DNA of 64,000 nt from Chthoniobacterales bacterium. GTDB taxonomy: Bacteria; Verrucomicrobiota; Verrucomicrobiia; Chthoniobacterales; UBA10450. The DNA lies in NCBI GenBank assembly GCA_035274845.1, contig DATENU010000011.1, forward strand, positions 124,001-188,000, given 5' to 3'. Both the position numbers and the translations under genes were made by a program. Below the pieces are notes generated by a model. It saw only the letters and a list, made by a program, of their open reading frames with translations, did no database searches and was not told where the DNA came from. Positions 8,772 through 18,300 of this stretch are shown here, in pieces; position 1 is the first letter of the stretch, and each line of letters opens with the position of its first letter.

Positions 8772-9587
8772 ATGAGAACGCTCGCCTCCGCTTTTACCCG
8801 CTCTGCCACTTGCATCCTCCTCTCGGCTTCAACCGTTTTTGCTTCGGACATCGTCCTGCAAAAGGTGCCTGCCGCCGAGACTAACTCGGTCACAAAATCG
8901 AGCCTGAGTCCGCAGGCCAGCTTCGCCCTGATCAATTACAATGTGCGCACGCAGGCGCGCGCCCTGTATGTCAGCTCGGGTGCGGACCTGAAGGACGCGA
9001 ACAACATGATCGACGATCAGGCCGCAACTTCGTTTGTCTTTTCCCCGACGGACAATTCTCCGGTCGCAGTAATCGATCTTGGAAAAGTAGCGACGGTTCG
9101 CAAGCTCTCGGCTGTTTATTCACCTCGGGCTACGGCAATTGATTTTTATGTTCTGCCGACGTTGCCTGGAGTGGAGAGCGATGGAGCGCTGAAGCTTAAC
9201 GAGAAGACATTCTCGAGTCTCAAGTCTGTCGCGTCTGCAATTGATGATGGGACACAGGGCAACGCGAGTGTGGATTTTCCTGCCACGTCCGGTCGCTACC
9301 TGATGGTGCGGTGGTCACCAGCCGCGCACAGCGACACCGCTTTCACGGTTGCAGAAGTTTCCGCTTTCAGTCCGACTCGTGGCAATCTCCTGGCTTCAAA
9401 TCGGAATTTCTCGAGCGCCCAGACTACGGTCGACTCCAAAGACGTCGGAGACTCGAAGGATGTTGGTGAAAGCAAGGACCTGCCTGAAGTAGCTCCTCCT
9501 GCCCCTCCGGAAGAGGGCCCGCCGCCGCCGCTCGCGCCGCCGCCGCCGTTCACCTTTATTCCGCAGATCGTGCCTGCCAGCGACTAG
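8772..9587 (+). CDS. secreted protein with a discoidin-like domain and proline-rich tail
   Basis: Start taken at the ATG at 8772, with GGA upstream and a signal peptide (TCILLSASTVFASD) directly following; in-frame ATGs at 8721 and 8763 would put 3-17 extra residues before it. The mature part contains ANNMIDDQAATSFVFSPTD, then AVIDLGKVATVRKLSAVY and a strand ending YLMVRWSP, the pattern of F5/8 type C (discoidin, galactose-binding-like) modules in which a sugar or surface is bound. The C-terminus repeats SKDVG-type units and ends in a proline-rich stretch (PPPPLAPPPPF). Exported, possibly to the cell surface. A strong terminator follows. Domain assignment is by eye only. Confidence 0.65.
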   Translation: MRTLASAFTRSATCILLSASTVFASDIVLQKVPAAETNSVTKSSLSPQASFALINYNVRTQARALYVSSGADLKDANNMIDDQAATSFVFSPTDNSPVAVIDLGKVATVRKLSAVYSPRATAIDFYVLPTLPGVESDGALKLNEKTFSSLKSVASAIDDGTQGNASVDFPATSGRYLMVRWSPAAHSDTAFTVAEVSAFSPTRGNLLASNRNFSSAQTTVDSKDVGDSKDVGESKDLPEVAPPAPPEEGPPPPLAPPPPFTFIPQIVPASD

Positions 9588-9601
9588 CTAGGATTCTTTC
9601 T

Positions 9602-9642
9602 AAAGCCCGTCCATCAGCCCTGCTGATCGACGGGCTTTTTGT
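9602..9642. terminator. bidirectional rho-independent terminator
   Basis: AAAGCCCGTC (9602-9611) pairs with GACGGGCTTT (9629-9638), with an inner CATCAG/CTGATC stem, and a T-run to the right and A-run to the left. It serves the upstream secreted-protein gene; the convergent gene on the minus strand ends at 9699. Confidence 0.85.
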
Positions 9643-9698
9643 TTGCGCGGGGACTTGGTAAACATCCGCCGTTATTGGTTCGGGTTTCGGCAGCCGTG

Positions 9699-10970
9699 TC
9701 AGAGGAGATCCCGGATCATGTTGAAGATCGCAGTGTTGTCCTTCGAGCCCTGCAAATCCTCGGTGCCCGGCCCGGCACCGAAAGCAATGACGTCGTCGAC
9801 CGTTTCCAGCGCTAAGGGCGCGTAAAACGCCGCGGGTTCTTGGGAAATCTCGGCCGAGGTGGAATTTGCCTCCGTCGTATTGGTCGCAGTTAATTTCGCG
9901 GCTCCGTAGGCTTTCGGGCCCTTCGGGCCGGTCGCCCATGACAACCACGGTTCGCCAGCTGAATTAAGGCCGAGGACGGCGATTCCACGGTCTTTCCGAA
10001 ACGGGTACCCATTAAGACTCAACCCTCCAATCGCCACGTCGCCGCAAACAAAGATGGCGGACTTGTCGCCGGCGTATCGGCGCGCAACGGCGACCGCGCG
10101 ATCGAACTCCACTGTCTCGGCCAAGGTATGTTCCGCATCATTCTGTTCCGCCGCTTTTCGCATCAGCGCTGCATCGACGATCAGAAGGTAGCCGGCGCGG
10201 TTGTATTGCAGCAGTTCGATGGAGCGCCGAACCATGTCGGCGAGACTTGGTTGTTCCCCCCGCGCTTCAATTTGATCTGTGTAGGCAAGTTCCGCCCGGC
10301 TAAAGGCGCCAAAGAGCTTTGGGCGCCGCCAGCCCGGGATCGCTTCGAGCTCCGCTTTCGAACGCACAAGATCAATGCCTTTGCGTCGAATCTCCGAGAG
10401 AAGATCGCGTCCGTCCTTCCTCGTGCCCTCCTTTGCTTCCGGCAGAAAATCCCCTGCGCCTCCGCCCAGGACCAAATCGATCGCTGGTCCGTCCGTCATC
10501 TGTCGGGCGATGTCCGCCGGACCACTTTGGTTTGAGGCGTGCACGTAAAAGGCGGCGGCGGTGGGATTGACGATACTTCCATCGGTGATCAACCCCGTCG
10601 CCCGGCCTGCCTGCCGTGCTAACTCAATGAGGTTCGTTGCGGTCCCGTGTGAATCAGTTCCGATCGACTTATTGTTAGCCTTCACTCCGGTCGCGAGGAC
10701 CGTGGAAGCAGCCGCCCGGTCGGGCGCTGCAAAATCGTTTGAGTAATTTGTGATCAACGCCAGGTGAGGCATCGAATCGAGCGCGAGAGGCTTATCCGCA
10801 CCGCCGGCATAAACCCGGGTCGCCGCCAGGCGGCCCGGGGCCAGGCCTTCCCCGATAAACAAAATAATACCAAAGGGTTTTTGAACGACCCAATGTTGAA
10901 AGTAGAGCACTCCAAACGCCGCGAACAGGATCAGGCAGAACAGCGCGAGTAACTGATTCCGCCACTTCAT
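9699..10970 (-). CDS. alkaline phosphatase-fold protein lacking active-site residues
   Basis: 423 residues with an N-terminal membrane anchor (about 6-24) and the alkaline phosphatase scaffold: IILFIGEGLAPGRLAATR, LDSMPHLALITNYS, LATGVKANN, TNLIELARQAGRATGLIT, AETVEFDRAVAVARRYAG and FGAGPGTEDLQG all align with the PhoA family. The catalytic positions do not: the metal-ligand Asp51 is Glu41, the nucleophile Ser102 is Arg85 (APDRAAAST), Asp153 is Asn, Arg166 is Gln, the EGxxIDxxxH motif reads VDAALMRKAAE, the DH pair reads GDV, and His412 is Leu. It is therefore very probably not a phosphatase. The scaffold looks intact and the frame is open, so it may be a binding protein kept by selection rather than a decaying gene. 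Confidence 0.85.
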   Translation of the reverse strand: MKWRNQLLALFCLILFAAFGVLYFQHWVVQKPFGIILFIGEGLAPGRLAATRVYAGGADKPLALDSMPHLALITNYSNDFAAPDRAAASTVLATGVKANNKSIGTDSHGTATNLIELARQAGRATGLITDGSIVNPTAAAFYVHASNQSGPADIARQMTDGPAIDLVLGGGAGDFLPEAKEGTRKDGRDLLSEIRRKGIDLVRSKAELEAIPGWRRPKLFGAFSRAELAYTDQIEARGEQPSLADMVRRSIELLQYNRAGYLLIVDAALMRKAAEQNDAEHTLAETVEFDRAVAVARRYAGDKSAIFVCGDVAIGGLSLNGYPFRKDRGIAVLGLNSAGEPWLSWATGPKGPKAYGAAKLTATNTTEANSTSAEISQEPAAFYAPLALETVDDVIAFGAGPGTEDLQGSKDNTAIFNMIRDLL

Positions 10971-11064
10971 TAGGCCGATGTAGGAGTCCGGGCTTCACGT
11001 TGTCAATCCCGCAGAGCGGGAAACCGCTTGTGCGCGCCCTCGATCCTCGGCAAACTGCGCCACC

Positions 11065-12603
11065 GTGGCGAAACCGATTCTGCTCATGATTCGCGATGGC
11101 TGGGGTATCAATCCCGGCGGGCGGGAGAAGCGCGAAGAGAATGGCGACGCCACCTTGCTGGCACGAACACCTTTCCATGATCGGCTTTACCGCGAGTACC
11201 CTGGAGGCCGGCTCAGCGCCAGCGGTCTCGATGTTGGGTTACCCGAGGGACAAATGGGCAACTCGGAGGTGGGCCACCTTAATCTCGGAACGGGCAGAAT
11301 CGTTTATCAGGATCTTACCCGAATCAACAAGGCGATCGCCGAAGGGGAATTATCGCGCAACCGCGTTGCTCAAGAAGCTTTTTCGCGCGCCCGCGGTCAT
11401 CGGCTCCACTTCCTCGGACTCTTTTCTGACGGCGGCGTGCACAGCCATTACCGGCATTTGATCGCGCTTGCTGACGCCGCTCAGGCCGCGGGAGTCACGG
11501 ATATTTTGGTGCATGCTTTCACGGATGGGCGTGACACGTCTCCCACTGGTGGCGCGGATTTTCTCGAAGCCTGCTGGGCCGGACTAACGAAAAGCGGGGC
11601 AAAGATAGCGACTGTGGTCGGCCGCTATTTTGCGATGGATCGCGATCGCCGCTGGGATCGAACTAAGAAAGCGTGGGACGCTATCGTGCTGGGACGCGGC
11701 GATGTTTGCGAGAGTTCGCCAGCCGACGCTGTGCGAAGGCAGTACGAAAGCGGGACAACGGATGAATTCCTGCCGCCACTGGTTTTTTCCCAGCCGAACG
11801 AGCAACGCGTTCGCGACGGCGATACTGTTTTCTTTTTTAATTTTCGCGCCGACCGCGCCCGGCAACTTTCGCAGGCTTTTCTCCTGCCGGATTTCGACGG
11901 ATTCGACCGGGAAGTCTCGCCCCAGGTGCATTACGTCACCCTCACGCAATACGACGTCACTTACCCATCGCCCTTCGTTTTCGCTCCGGACGAGTTGCCG
12001 CAGATCCTGGGCGAAGTCGTGAGCGCGACCGGGAAGACCCAGCTGCGAATCGCGGAGACGGAAAAGTATCCGCACGTCACCTATTTCTTTAATGGCGGAA
12101 TCGAGCGCGCGTTTCCGGGGGAGGACCGCAAGATCGTGCCGTCGCCGAAAGTGGCGACCTACGATCTTCAGCCGGAGATGAGCGCGCTGGGAGTGACGGA
12201 TGAAGTTCTGGGCCGTCTGGCCAATTACGATCTGATCATCCTCAATTTCGCCAACCCCGATATGGTGGGACACACCGGCGTCGTCGCCGCGGGCGTCAAA
12301 GCGGTGGAAACGATCGATGAATGCGTTTCGCGGATTGTGCCGGAGGTTCTCAAACTGGGCGGGGCCTGCCTGATCACAGCGGACCACGGAAACTGCGAGC
12401 TGATGCGGAACCCGGACGGTTCCCCGAACACCGCGCACACGACAAACCTCGTCCATTTCATCTACGTGGCGGAGAACGCCGCCGAGTTTCGGGTCGAAGA
12501 CGGTATTCTGGCCGACGTCGCACCCACTCTTCTCTTTCTGCTAGGTCTCTCCCAACCGAAGGAAATGACCGGCCGCAATCTGCTCGTCCCGAAACACGGC
12601 TGA
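11065..12603 (+). CDS. gpmI: 2,3-bisphosphoglycerate-independent phosphoglycerate mutase
   Basis: 512 residues, the expected length for iPGM, which interconverts 3- and 2-phosphoglycerate in glycolysis using two Mn ions. Visible are IRDGWG with metal ligand Asp11, GNSEVGHLNLG with the phosphoserine nucleophile Ser67, HAFTDGRDTSP near 152, FFNFRADRARQL near 267, and the ligand-rich NFANPDMVGHTG and ITADHGNCE near 395 and 445. The start is GTG at 11065; no ATG lies nearby. It is convergent with the next gene: their stop codons are directly adjacent (TGATCA). Confidence 0.95.
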   Translation: MAKPILLMIRDGWGINPGGREKREENGDATLLARTPFHDRLYREYPGGRLSASGLDVGLPEGQMGNSEVGHLNLGTGRIVYQDLTRINKAIAEGELSRNRVAQEAFSRARGHRLHFLGLFSDGGVHSHYRHLIALADAAQAAGVTDILVHAFTDGRDTSPTGGADFLEACWAGLTKSGAKIATVVGRYFAMDRDRRWDRTKKAWDAIVLGRGDVCESSPADAVRRQYESGTTDEFLPPLVFSQPNEQRVRDGDTVFFFNFRADRARQLSQAFLLPDFDGFDREVSPQVHYVTLTQYDVTYPSPFVFAPDELPQILGEVVSATGKTQLRIAETEKYPHVTYFFNGGIERAFPGEDRKIVPSPKVATYDLQPEMSALGVTDEVLGRLANYDLIILNFANPDMVGHTGVVAAGVKAVETIDECVSRIVPEVLKLGGACLITADHGNCELMRNPDGSPNTAHTTNLVHFIYVAENAAEFRVEDGILADVAPTLLFLLGLSQPKEMTGRNLLVPKHG

Positions 12604-13317
12604 TCAGGCGTAGCCGAGTTCTTCGCGAGTGATAGCGAAAGCGCGATTGAACTGGCGCGTGCCCGCGGTGGCAATGCGCTGGAGCAATCGAATCCGGGCC
12701 TGGGCGGCGTTGTCATGCCAGGTTGGTTTCCGCGCCAAATCGAGCGTCCCGCCTGTTTCCACGAGCACACCCCAGCCAGTTGGCACCTCCGTGTCGCGAA
12801 ACAACTCGTTAGGCAGAACGAGAAAAAACAGATTTGCGCATCGGTAACGGCACAGGCACTCGAACTTGGTTCCGCCGTAGAGCCGATTCTCGAGCGCGGC
12901 GGACTCCCGCAGGACGCGTCGATAACCACGATGGCCGATCGCGTCGAAATCGTGTGAGTCGTACTCGGCGAAAAGCGAGTCGCCCGTGCGCAGGGTGGGG
13001 TAATGGACCCGCAAATGTTTTTCGAGAATCTCCCGCCGGTGCCGGAGCGAGCGGAGCCGCTCACGGGTTTTCGCGGTTTCGCAATTATCCCGACGTAAGT
13101 CGGGAAGAGCCTGCTTGCATTCGAAGATGGCGGTCACGGTTTGTTCACGCGGCCGTGCTCGATACGCTGCGACATCAGCCCGATAGCGGCATTGCGGCAG
13201 GCTCACTTCCGCGGCGCAGGCGGAGTAGCCATTCGCTTGCGCCCAAAGCAACGCCAGACGCTTCAGCCGCAGATGGGCTTCGGTTTCAGCACGGCGCGCG
13301 GTTACGGGCGAGTCCAT
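12604..13317 (-). CDS. putative PD-(D/E)XK nuclease-fold protein
   Basis: 237 residues from the ATG at 13315-13317 (upstream codons are hemB sequence). The middle shows CRYRADVAAYRA near 45-56 followed by TAIFECKQALPDLRRDN near 65-80, an Asp...Glu-x-Lys arrangement typical of the PD-(D/E)XK nuclease fold and reminiscent of MmcB-like DNA-repair proteins. The C-terminal half (RYRCANLFFLVLPNELF) fits the core beta-strand that often follows. It overlaps hemB by 16 bases and is probably co-transcribed with it. The exact role and whether it cuts DNA are unknown. Confidence 0.65.
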   Translation of the reverse strand: MDSPVTARRAETEAHLRLKRLALLWAQANGYSACAAEVSLPQCRYRADVAAYRARPREQTVTAIFECKQALPDLRRDNCETAKTRERLRSLRHRREILEKHLRVHYPTLRTGDSLFAEYDSHDFDAIGHRGYRRVLRESAALENRLYGGTKFECLCRYRCANLFFLVLPNELFRDTEVPTGWGVLVETGGTLDLARKPTWHDNAAQARIRLLQRIATAGTRQFNRAFAITREELGYA

Positions 13318-14279
13318 TCGGCCAGCTCCCGCGCCCAATAGGTCACGATCAAATCTGCGCCGGCGCGCTTGAGCGACGTCATGATCTCCATCACCGCCGC
13401 ACGTTCTTCGAAACATCCTTTCTCGGCCCCGGCTTTCACCATCGCGAACTCTCCACTTACATGATAAACCGCCGTCGGTTTCGCGAAGCGATCGCGCACC
13501 CGCCAGAGAATATCGAGGTAAGGCAGGGCCGGTTTCACCAGGATGATGTCCGCGCCTTCGTCGATATCGAGCGCGACTTCCCGCAAAGCCTCGCGCGCAT
13601 TAGCGCTGTCCATTTGGTAAGTACGGCGGTCGCCGAACTGCGGCGGGCTCTCCGCGGCCTCGCGAAACGGTCCGTAAAAGGCCGACGCAAATTTCGCCGC
13701 GTAGCTCATGATTCCCGTGTCCTGAAAGCCGCTGGCATCCAGCGCCTCCCGGATCGCGCCGATCCGGCCATCCATCATATCGCTCGGCGCGACAAAATCG
13801 GCCCCGGCGGCGGCGTGCGAGACAGCCGTTTTAGCGAGCAGTTCGACCGATTCATCATTCAGAACGTGGAAGTGCTCGCCGTCGATTCGCGTCACGCCGC
13901 AATGGCCGTGGCTCATGTATTCGCAAAGGCAAACATCCGTCATCACGACCAGCCCGGGACAGCGCTCCTTGATGATGCGCACTGCTTGCTGGATAACGCC
14001 GTTCTCAGCATAGGCCCCGCTGGCGTGCTCGTCTTTTTCGCGCGGGATGCCGAAGAGTAAGACCGCCTGCAATCCCAGGTCATGGGCGCGTTGAGCTTCC
14101 GCGATCACATCCCCAAGCGCGAATTGGAATACGCCGGGCATGCTCTCGATCGGCTTTCGCGCCGTCAGCTTTTCGCTGATGAAAAGGGGGAGGATGAAAT
14201 CGTGCGGGGTAAGCCTCGTTTCCCGAACGAGGTTTCGCACGCCTGCGCTGCGGCGCAAACGACGCGGGCGCTGAACCAT
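13302..14279 (-). CDS. hemB: porphobilinogen synthase (delta-aminolevulinic acid dehydratase)
   Basis: Condenses two 5-aminolevulinates to porphobilinogen in haem synthesis. Starting at ATG 14277-14279 gives 325 residues, the family norm, opening with RPRRLRRSAGVRNLVRETRL; an upstream ATG at 14384 would add a low-complexity leader. Motifs: FILPLFI near 30, the zinc-binding VCLCEYMSHGHCG, DFVAPSDMMDGR, the two active-site lysines in YAAKFASAFYGP and ILVKPALPYLD, and YHVSGEFAM near the end. The upstream ATG option would overlap, base for base, the divergent coaX start. Confidence 0.93.
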   Translation of the reverse strand: MVQRPRRLRRSAGVRNLVRETRLTPHDFILPLFISEKLTARKPIESMPGVFQFALGDVIAEAQRAHDLGLQAVLLFGIPREKDEHASGAYAENGVIQQAVRIIKERCPGLVVMTDVCLCEYMSHGHCGVTRIDGEHFHVLNDESVELLAKTAVSHAAAGADFVAPSDMMDGRIGAIREALDASGFQDTGIMSYAAKFASAFYGPFREAAESPPQFGDRRTYQMDSANAREALREVALDIDEGADIILVKPALPYLDILWRVRDRFAKPTAVYHVSGEFAMVKAGAEKGCFEERAAVMEIMTSLKRAGADLIVTYWARELAEWTRP

Positions 14280-14382
14280 TTTTCTCACGCGCCCGAGGCT
14301 AAACGTTGCCCGGTGAGGTCGCAAGCTTCCGCGCTGCCCGAGGGGCGAGTCTGATGGACTTGACGGAGCCGGTCGTTCCGGC

Positions 14383-15159
14383 ATGAAATGCCCTTCAGGA
14401 ATGCGTGCGGCCAGGAAAAGACAGACCGAATATCTGCTGGTCGACATCAGCAATTCCTTCGCAAAAATTGCCTTCGCGACCCGGAATCGGATTGAAAAAC
14501 CGGCGCGTCATCCGACAAACCAGCTCACCGCGAAAGCCATCCGCCAGATTCTGTGTGGCCGAACGGTGGCGACGATCGTTGTCTCCTCAGTTGTCCCTCA
14601 AAAAAACAAAGTCATCACCGCGGCGGCCGGTTCTGCGCGCACTCTTTTTCTAAGTCCGAAACTTGATCTTGGCGTCGGGATTGATTATCCCGCGCCGCGA
14701 TCCATTGGTGCGGATCGTCTCGCGAATGCGGCGGCGGTTGCTCAATTGTACGGTTACCCCGCGATCGTGGTGGACTTCGGTACGGCCGTCACCTTCGATG
14801 TCGTTTCGGCCGCCGGGAATTATGTCGGCGGGGTGATTGCCCCCGGTCTCGAGGCGATGACGAATTTTCTTTATCAGCGGACAGCGTTGCTGCCTCGGCT
14901 GAAACTGAGCGAGCCTGCGCGGGCGATCGGGAAAACAACCCGGGACGCCATGATGTCCGGCGCCGTTTTTGGATATCGGGGCCTGGTCCACGAGATCCTT
15001 GATCGCCTCATTTGTGAGAATTTTCCGCGGAAAAGGCCGCGAATGGTTGCAACCGGCGGGTATGCTCAATTGATCGCGCGAAAATTGCCAGAAATCGAAG
15101 CGGTCCACCCGAACTTGACGCTGGAAGGGTTGCGGATCATCGCGAATCGGAATGTCTGA
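14383..15159 (+). CDS. coaX: type III pantothenate kinase
   Basis: 258 residues of the CoaX family, which phosphorylates pantothenate, the first step of coenzyme A synthesis, and needs a monovalent cation. Seen: LLVDISNSFAKIAFA (the ATP-binding Asp-x-x-Asn at the N-terminus), GVGIDYP, GADRLANAAAV near 107, VVDFGTAVTFDVV near 127, GGVIAPGLEAM near 148 and ATGGYAQLI near 225. The ATG at 14401 is an alternative start. It is divergent to hemB with almost no intergenic space, so the promoters must lie inside one another's 5' regions. Confidence 0.88.
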   Translation: MKCPSGMRAARKRQTEYLLVDISNSFAKIAFATRNRIEKPARHPTNQLTAKAIRQILCGRTVATIVVSSVVPQKNKVITAAAGSARTLFLSPKLDLGVGIDYPAPRSIGADRLANAAAVAQLYGYPAIVVDFGTAVTFDVVSAAGNYVGGVIAPGLEAMTNFLYQRTALLPRLKLSEPARAIGKTTRDAMMSGAVFGYRGLVHEILDRLICENFPRKRPRMVATGGYAQLIARKLPEIEAVHPNLTLEGLRIIANRNV

Positions 15160-15271
15160 GGCGCAGCAGCGGCCGTGGGAGGCCGCGGAGGCGGAAAGGG
15201 ATCGATTTTGGCCCTTGGGGGTGCGACCGGCAAAAAATCGAATTTTCGCGGAGAAAACGGCAAAAATTGGC

Positions 15272-15300
15272 TTGTCATTGGGCATGCGCAAAGCTTGTAT
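15272..15300 (+). promoter_or_regulatory. sigma-70-like promoter of the large TPR protein gene
   Basis: TTGTCA (15272-15277), exactly 17 bases, TTGTAT (15295-15300), preceded by A-rich sequence. Predicted transcription would begin near 15307, only a few bases before the ATG at 15311, giving an almost leaderless message. The same GGCTTGTCA context occurs before the TonB receptor gene. Confidence 0.5.
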
Positions 15301-15310
15301 GCGTCCTGGC

Positions 15311-18300
15311 ATGAACATTCGGAAATTCGCGACGATTACGGTCCTGGTCCTCAGCTCTTTTGCGGCGACAAATGTTGCCCCCACCAAGGCGGAGCTCGAG
15401 TCGATGTATGACAAGGCTTTCCGGGAATTCAACGCCAACAATTATCCCCAGGCACTGAAGGAACTCGACGCGATCGATGCCCGCCAGCCGGATTTGGCCG
15501 AATCCCAAAACCTGCGCGGTGTCATCCTGATGCGGCAGGCCCAATACGATGAGGCCGAGGCCGCGCTCCAAAAGGCGCTCGCGACCGACCCGAAATTCTG
15601 GAATGCCCGGTTCAACCTGGCTGAGATCCCGTTTTTGCGGAAAGACTGGGCTGAGGCGCGGAAAAGATTTGAGGGTCTGCTCCAGGGAAATGCCGAGCTC
15701 CAGGGCGAAGCGTCGCAGCTCATCCAATACAAAGTCCTCCTGACTTATCTGCTCGAAGGGAAGGAGAACATGGTCGATTCGATTCTGGCGAAGTTTGAAC
15801 TCTCGCCCGATACCCCGGCCGTCCATTACTCGAATGCGGCCATCGCTTTCCAGCACAAAAACGAAAAGGAAGCGAACGATCTCTTGGCAGCGGCGGAGAA
15901 GAAATTCTCACCTCAGCTGAACAAGCTTTTTGCCGAATCTCTTTACGAGGTCGGCTGGATGCAAAAGCCGGCGGGCCAAACACGGGTGGCTTTGGAAATC
16001 ACCACGGAAGCGGAACGTCAGGCGAAAGCCAAGGCGATGGCCACGGAAAAATTTGAGGCAGCTGAGCAGGCTTTTCAGCAGCGCGATCTGACCGCCGCCC
16101 GCCGCCTAGTGGACGAAGCCGACGCGGCCGATCCCAACCAGCCCGCGACAATCAATCTCCGGGGCGAAATTCTGCTGGCCCAGAAAGACTTCGACGGGGC
16201 GGAAGCCGCGTTCAAGCAAGCGGCCAAGATCGATCCGAAATTCCGGGAAGCGCAGTACAACCTCGCGCAGATCCCCTTCAAGAAAAAGGATTACACCAAG
16301 GCGCGCGAACGATATGAGGCGCTCTTCAACTCCACGCCTTCACCGGGCGGCGACAAGAACCAGGCTGCCCAGATCATCAAGTTCAAAATTTACCTGACGC
16401 TGCTGCTCGAGGGCAAGGACAGCCGCGCTCAGAAGATGATGGAGCAATTCCAGTTTACGGGCGATACCCCGGCGCTCTACTACGCCCAGGCCGCCTGGGA
16501 GTTCAAACATAACAACACCGCGAAAGCGAATGATTGGATCGTTTCCGCCCGGAAAATTTATTCCCCGGCGCTAAACCTCGTGTTCGCCGATTCCTTCTAC
16601 GATCTCGGCTGGATCCAGCAAAACGTGGCGGCCGCGCCAGTCGCTCCATCCAAGGAAGTGGCCAAGGTGGAATCGACGCCTTCGATTGAGCCAAGCCCCA
16701 TTCCGGCGCCTGCGCTGGCTTTGAACAAATCCGCCAAGCAGCCGGCCGAAACGGCGCCGCAGAAAGCGCCACCGCAGGTTTCCAGCACGGACGCGACGAC
16801 CGCGAACGCCAAGACCGAGAAGCCGCCCGCGCCTGTAACGACCAATTCGCCGAGCGTGGAAACGCCGGTAGTCTCGAACGCATTGCCGTCCGAAACGCGC
16901 GCGCCACTTCCGCCTGAACCTGCTTCCAGTCCCGCCACTGCGCCTGAAACCGCTACCGCGAAGACAGAGCAAAGCCCGGCTACAGGACCAGCGACCTCGA
17001 TGGCGAAGACGGAGCAAAGTCCGGCGACCGGCCCGGCGACGTCGAACGCCGTTACCCAAAAGACCAGCCCGGCCACTTCACCCGCAAACAAAGTTGCCCC
17101 AGCGCCCGCAACGACGACGACCACTTCCGCCACCACACCGGCCACCGTAATGGTGCCCGCAACCGTGCAGACCGTGGGCGAGAATCCGGATCGTTTCAAT
17201 TACAACAGCTTGCTGTTCGGCGGCCTGATTACAGCCGCACTTCTCATCCTCGCCTGGGTTGGATATTCTGAGTTTCGCCGTCGCGTCAGCGTTTCGGTTT
17301 ACCGTTCTCCCGCGCCCGCCACCGGCCCGAGTTTCGATGCGGTTGAGGCGCCGGCTACCGAGCAGAAATTGGCAGCTCCCAAGCGCCTTGCCGGCGGACC
17401 TCCGCAAGTCTCGCTGCATCTCAAAGCCTCCGAACCTTCTGTCCGCCGCGCCGCGGTTCCTTTTGGCAAAACGAATCGGCCTTTTGGCACAAATGGCGGA
17501 ACGACTCCGGCTGGACTCGGCGCCGCCATCGAGAATTTGGTTCCACGCGCTCCAGTTTCAGAACCGGAGCCGGAGCGGGTCGAGACGCCTGCAATCGAGC
17601 CGGTCTCGGAAATCGTGTCGGCGCCGGAACCGGTGGCCAGCCCCAAGGCCAATCGCGACTTCGCTTCGTTCGCGCCGATACCGGAGTTCAGTTCTGTCGG
17701 CGAACCGAAAGTCATCGAGCCCGCGGTTGTGGAGGAAAACGTTCAGGCCATTTCGAGCTTTGCAGAAATTCCGGCCGCGCTGCCGGAAGAACCGATCGTC
17801 GCCGAACTCCCGGCGGCCGCGATGGCGGAAGAACCGGTTGTGGCCGAAATTCCGGCCGCGCTGCCGGAAGAACCAGTCGCCGCCGAACTCCCCGCCTCGA
17901 TGCTGGAAGAGCCAGTCGTCGCCGAAGTCCCTGCGGTGTCGGAGGAGGTGCCGTTTGTTCCCGAAGTTCCGGCTTGGACGCCGCCGGCAATGCCCGAGCC
18001 TGTTTGGGCCCCGCTTTCGTTCCAGGAATCCGTGCCGGTGTTCGAAGCCCCGGCTCCATTCGAGGCGTCCGCTCCAATCGAAGAAGCCGCCGTGCCGGTC
18101 GCCGAAACTGCAGAATCATTCGAATCGGTCGGTGAACCGATTTTCGCGGCTCCGGAGATCGTGGCCGCGCCTCCGCCGGAGGAGATCGAGAAAACTTGGG
18201 AGCCGGAGCTAGAACCAGTTGCACAAGGCCAACCTATCCCGTATCAAGTTCCCGCGTTTTCAACCGATTCGCCCATGGCCGAAATCACCAAACCGGAACC

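Noticed and set aside
12834-14060. 408-codon plus-strand frame opposite the nuclease-like gene and hemB
   Set aside because: hemB has strong motifs on the other strand; the frame has no recognisable domain.
17760-17960. Short tandem repeats resembling a CRISPR or minisatellite
   Set aside because: They encode in-frame LPEEP(V/I)VAE units of the large TPR protein, without uniform spacers.
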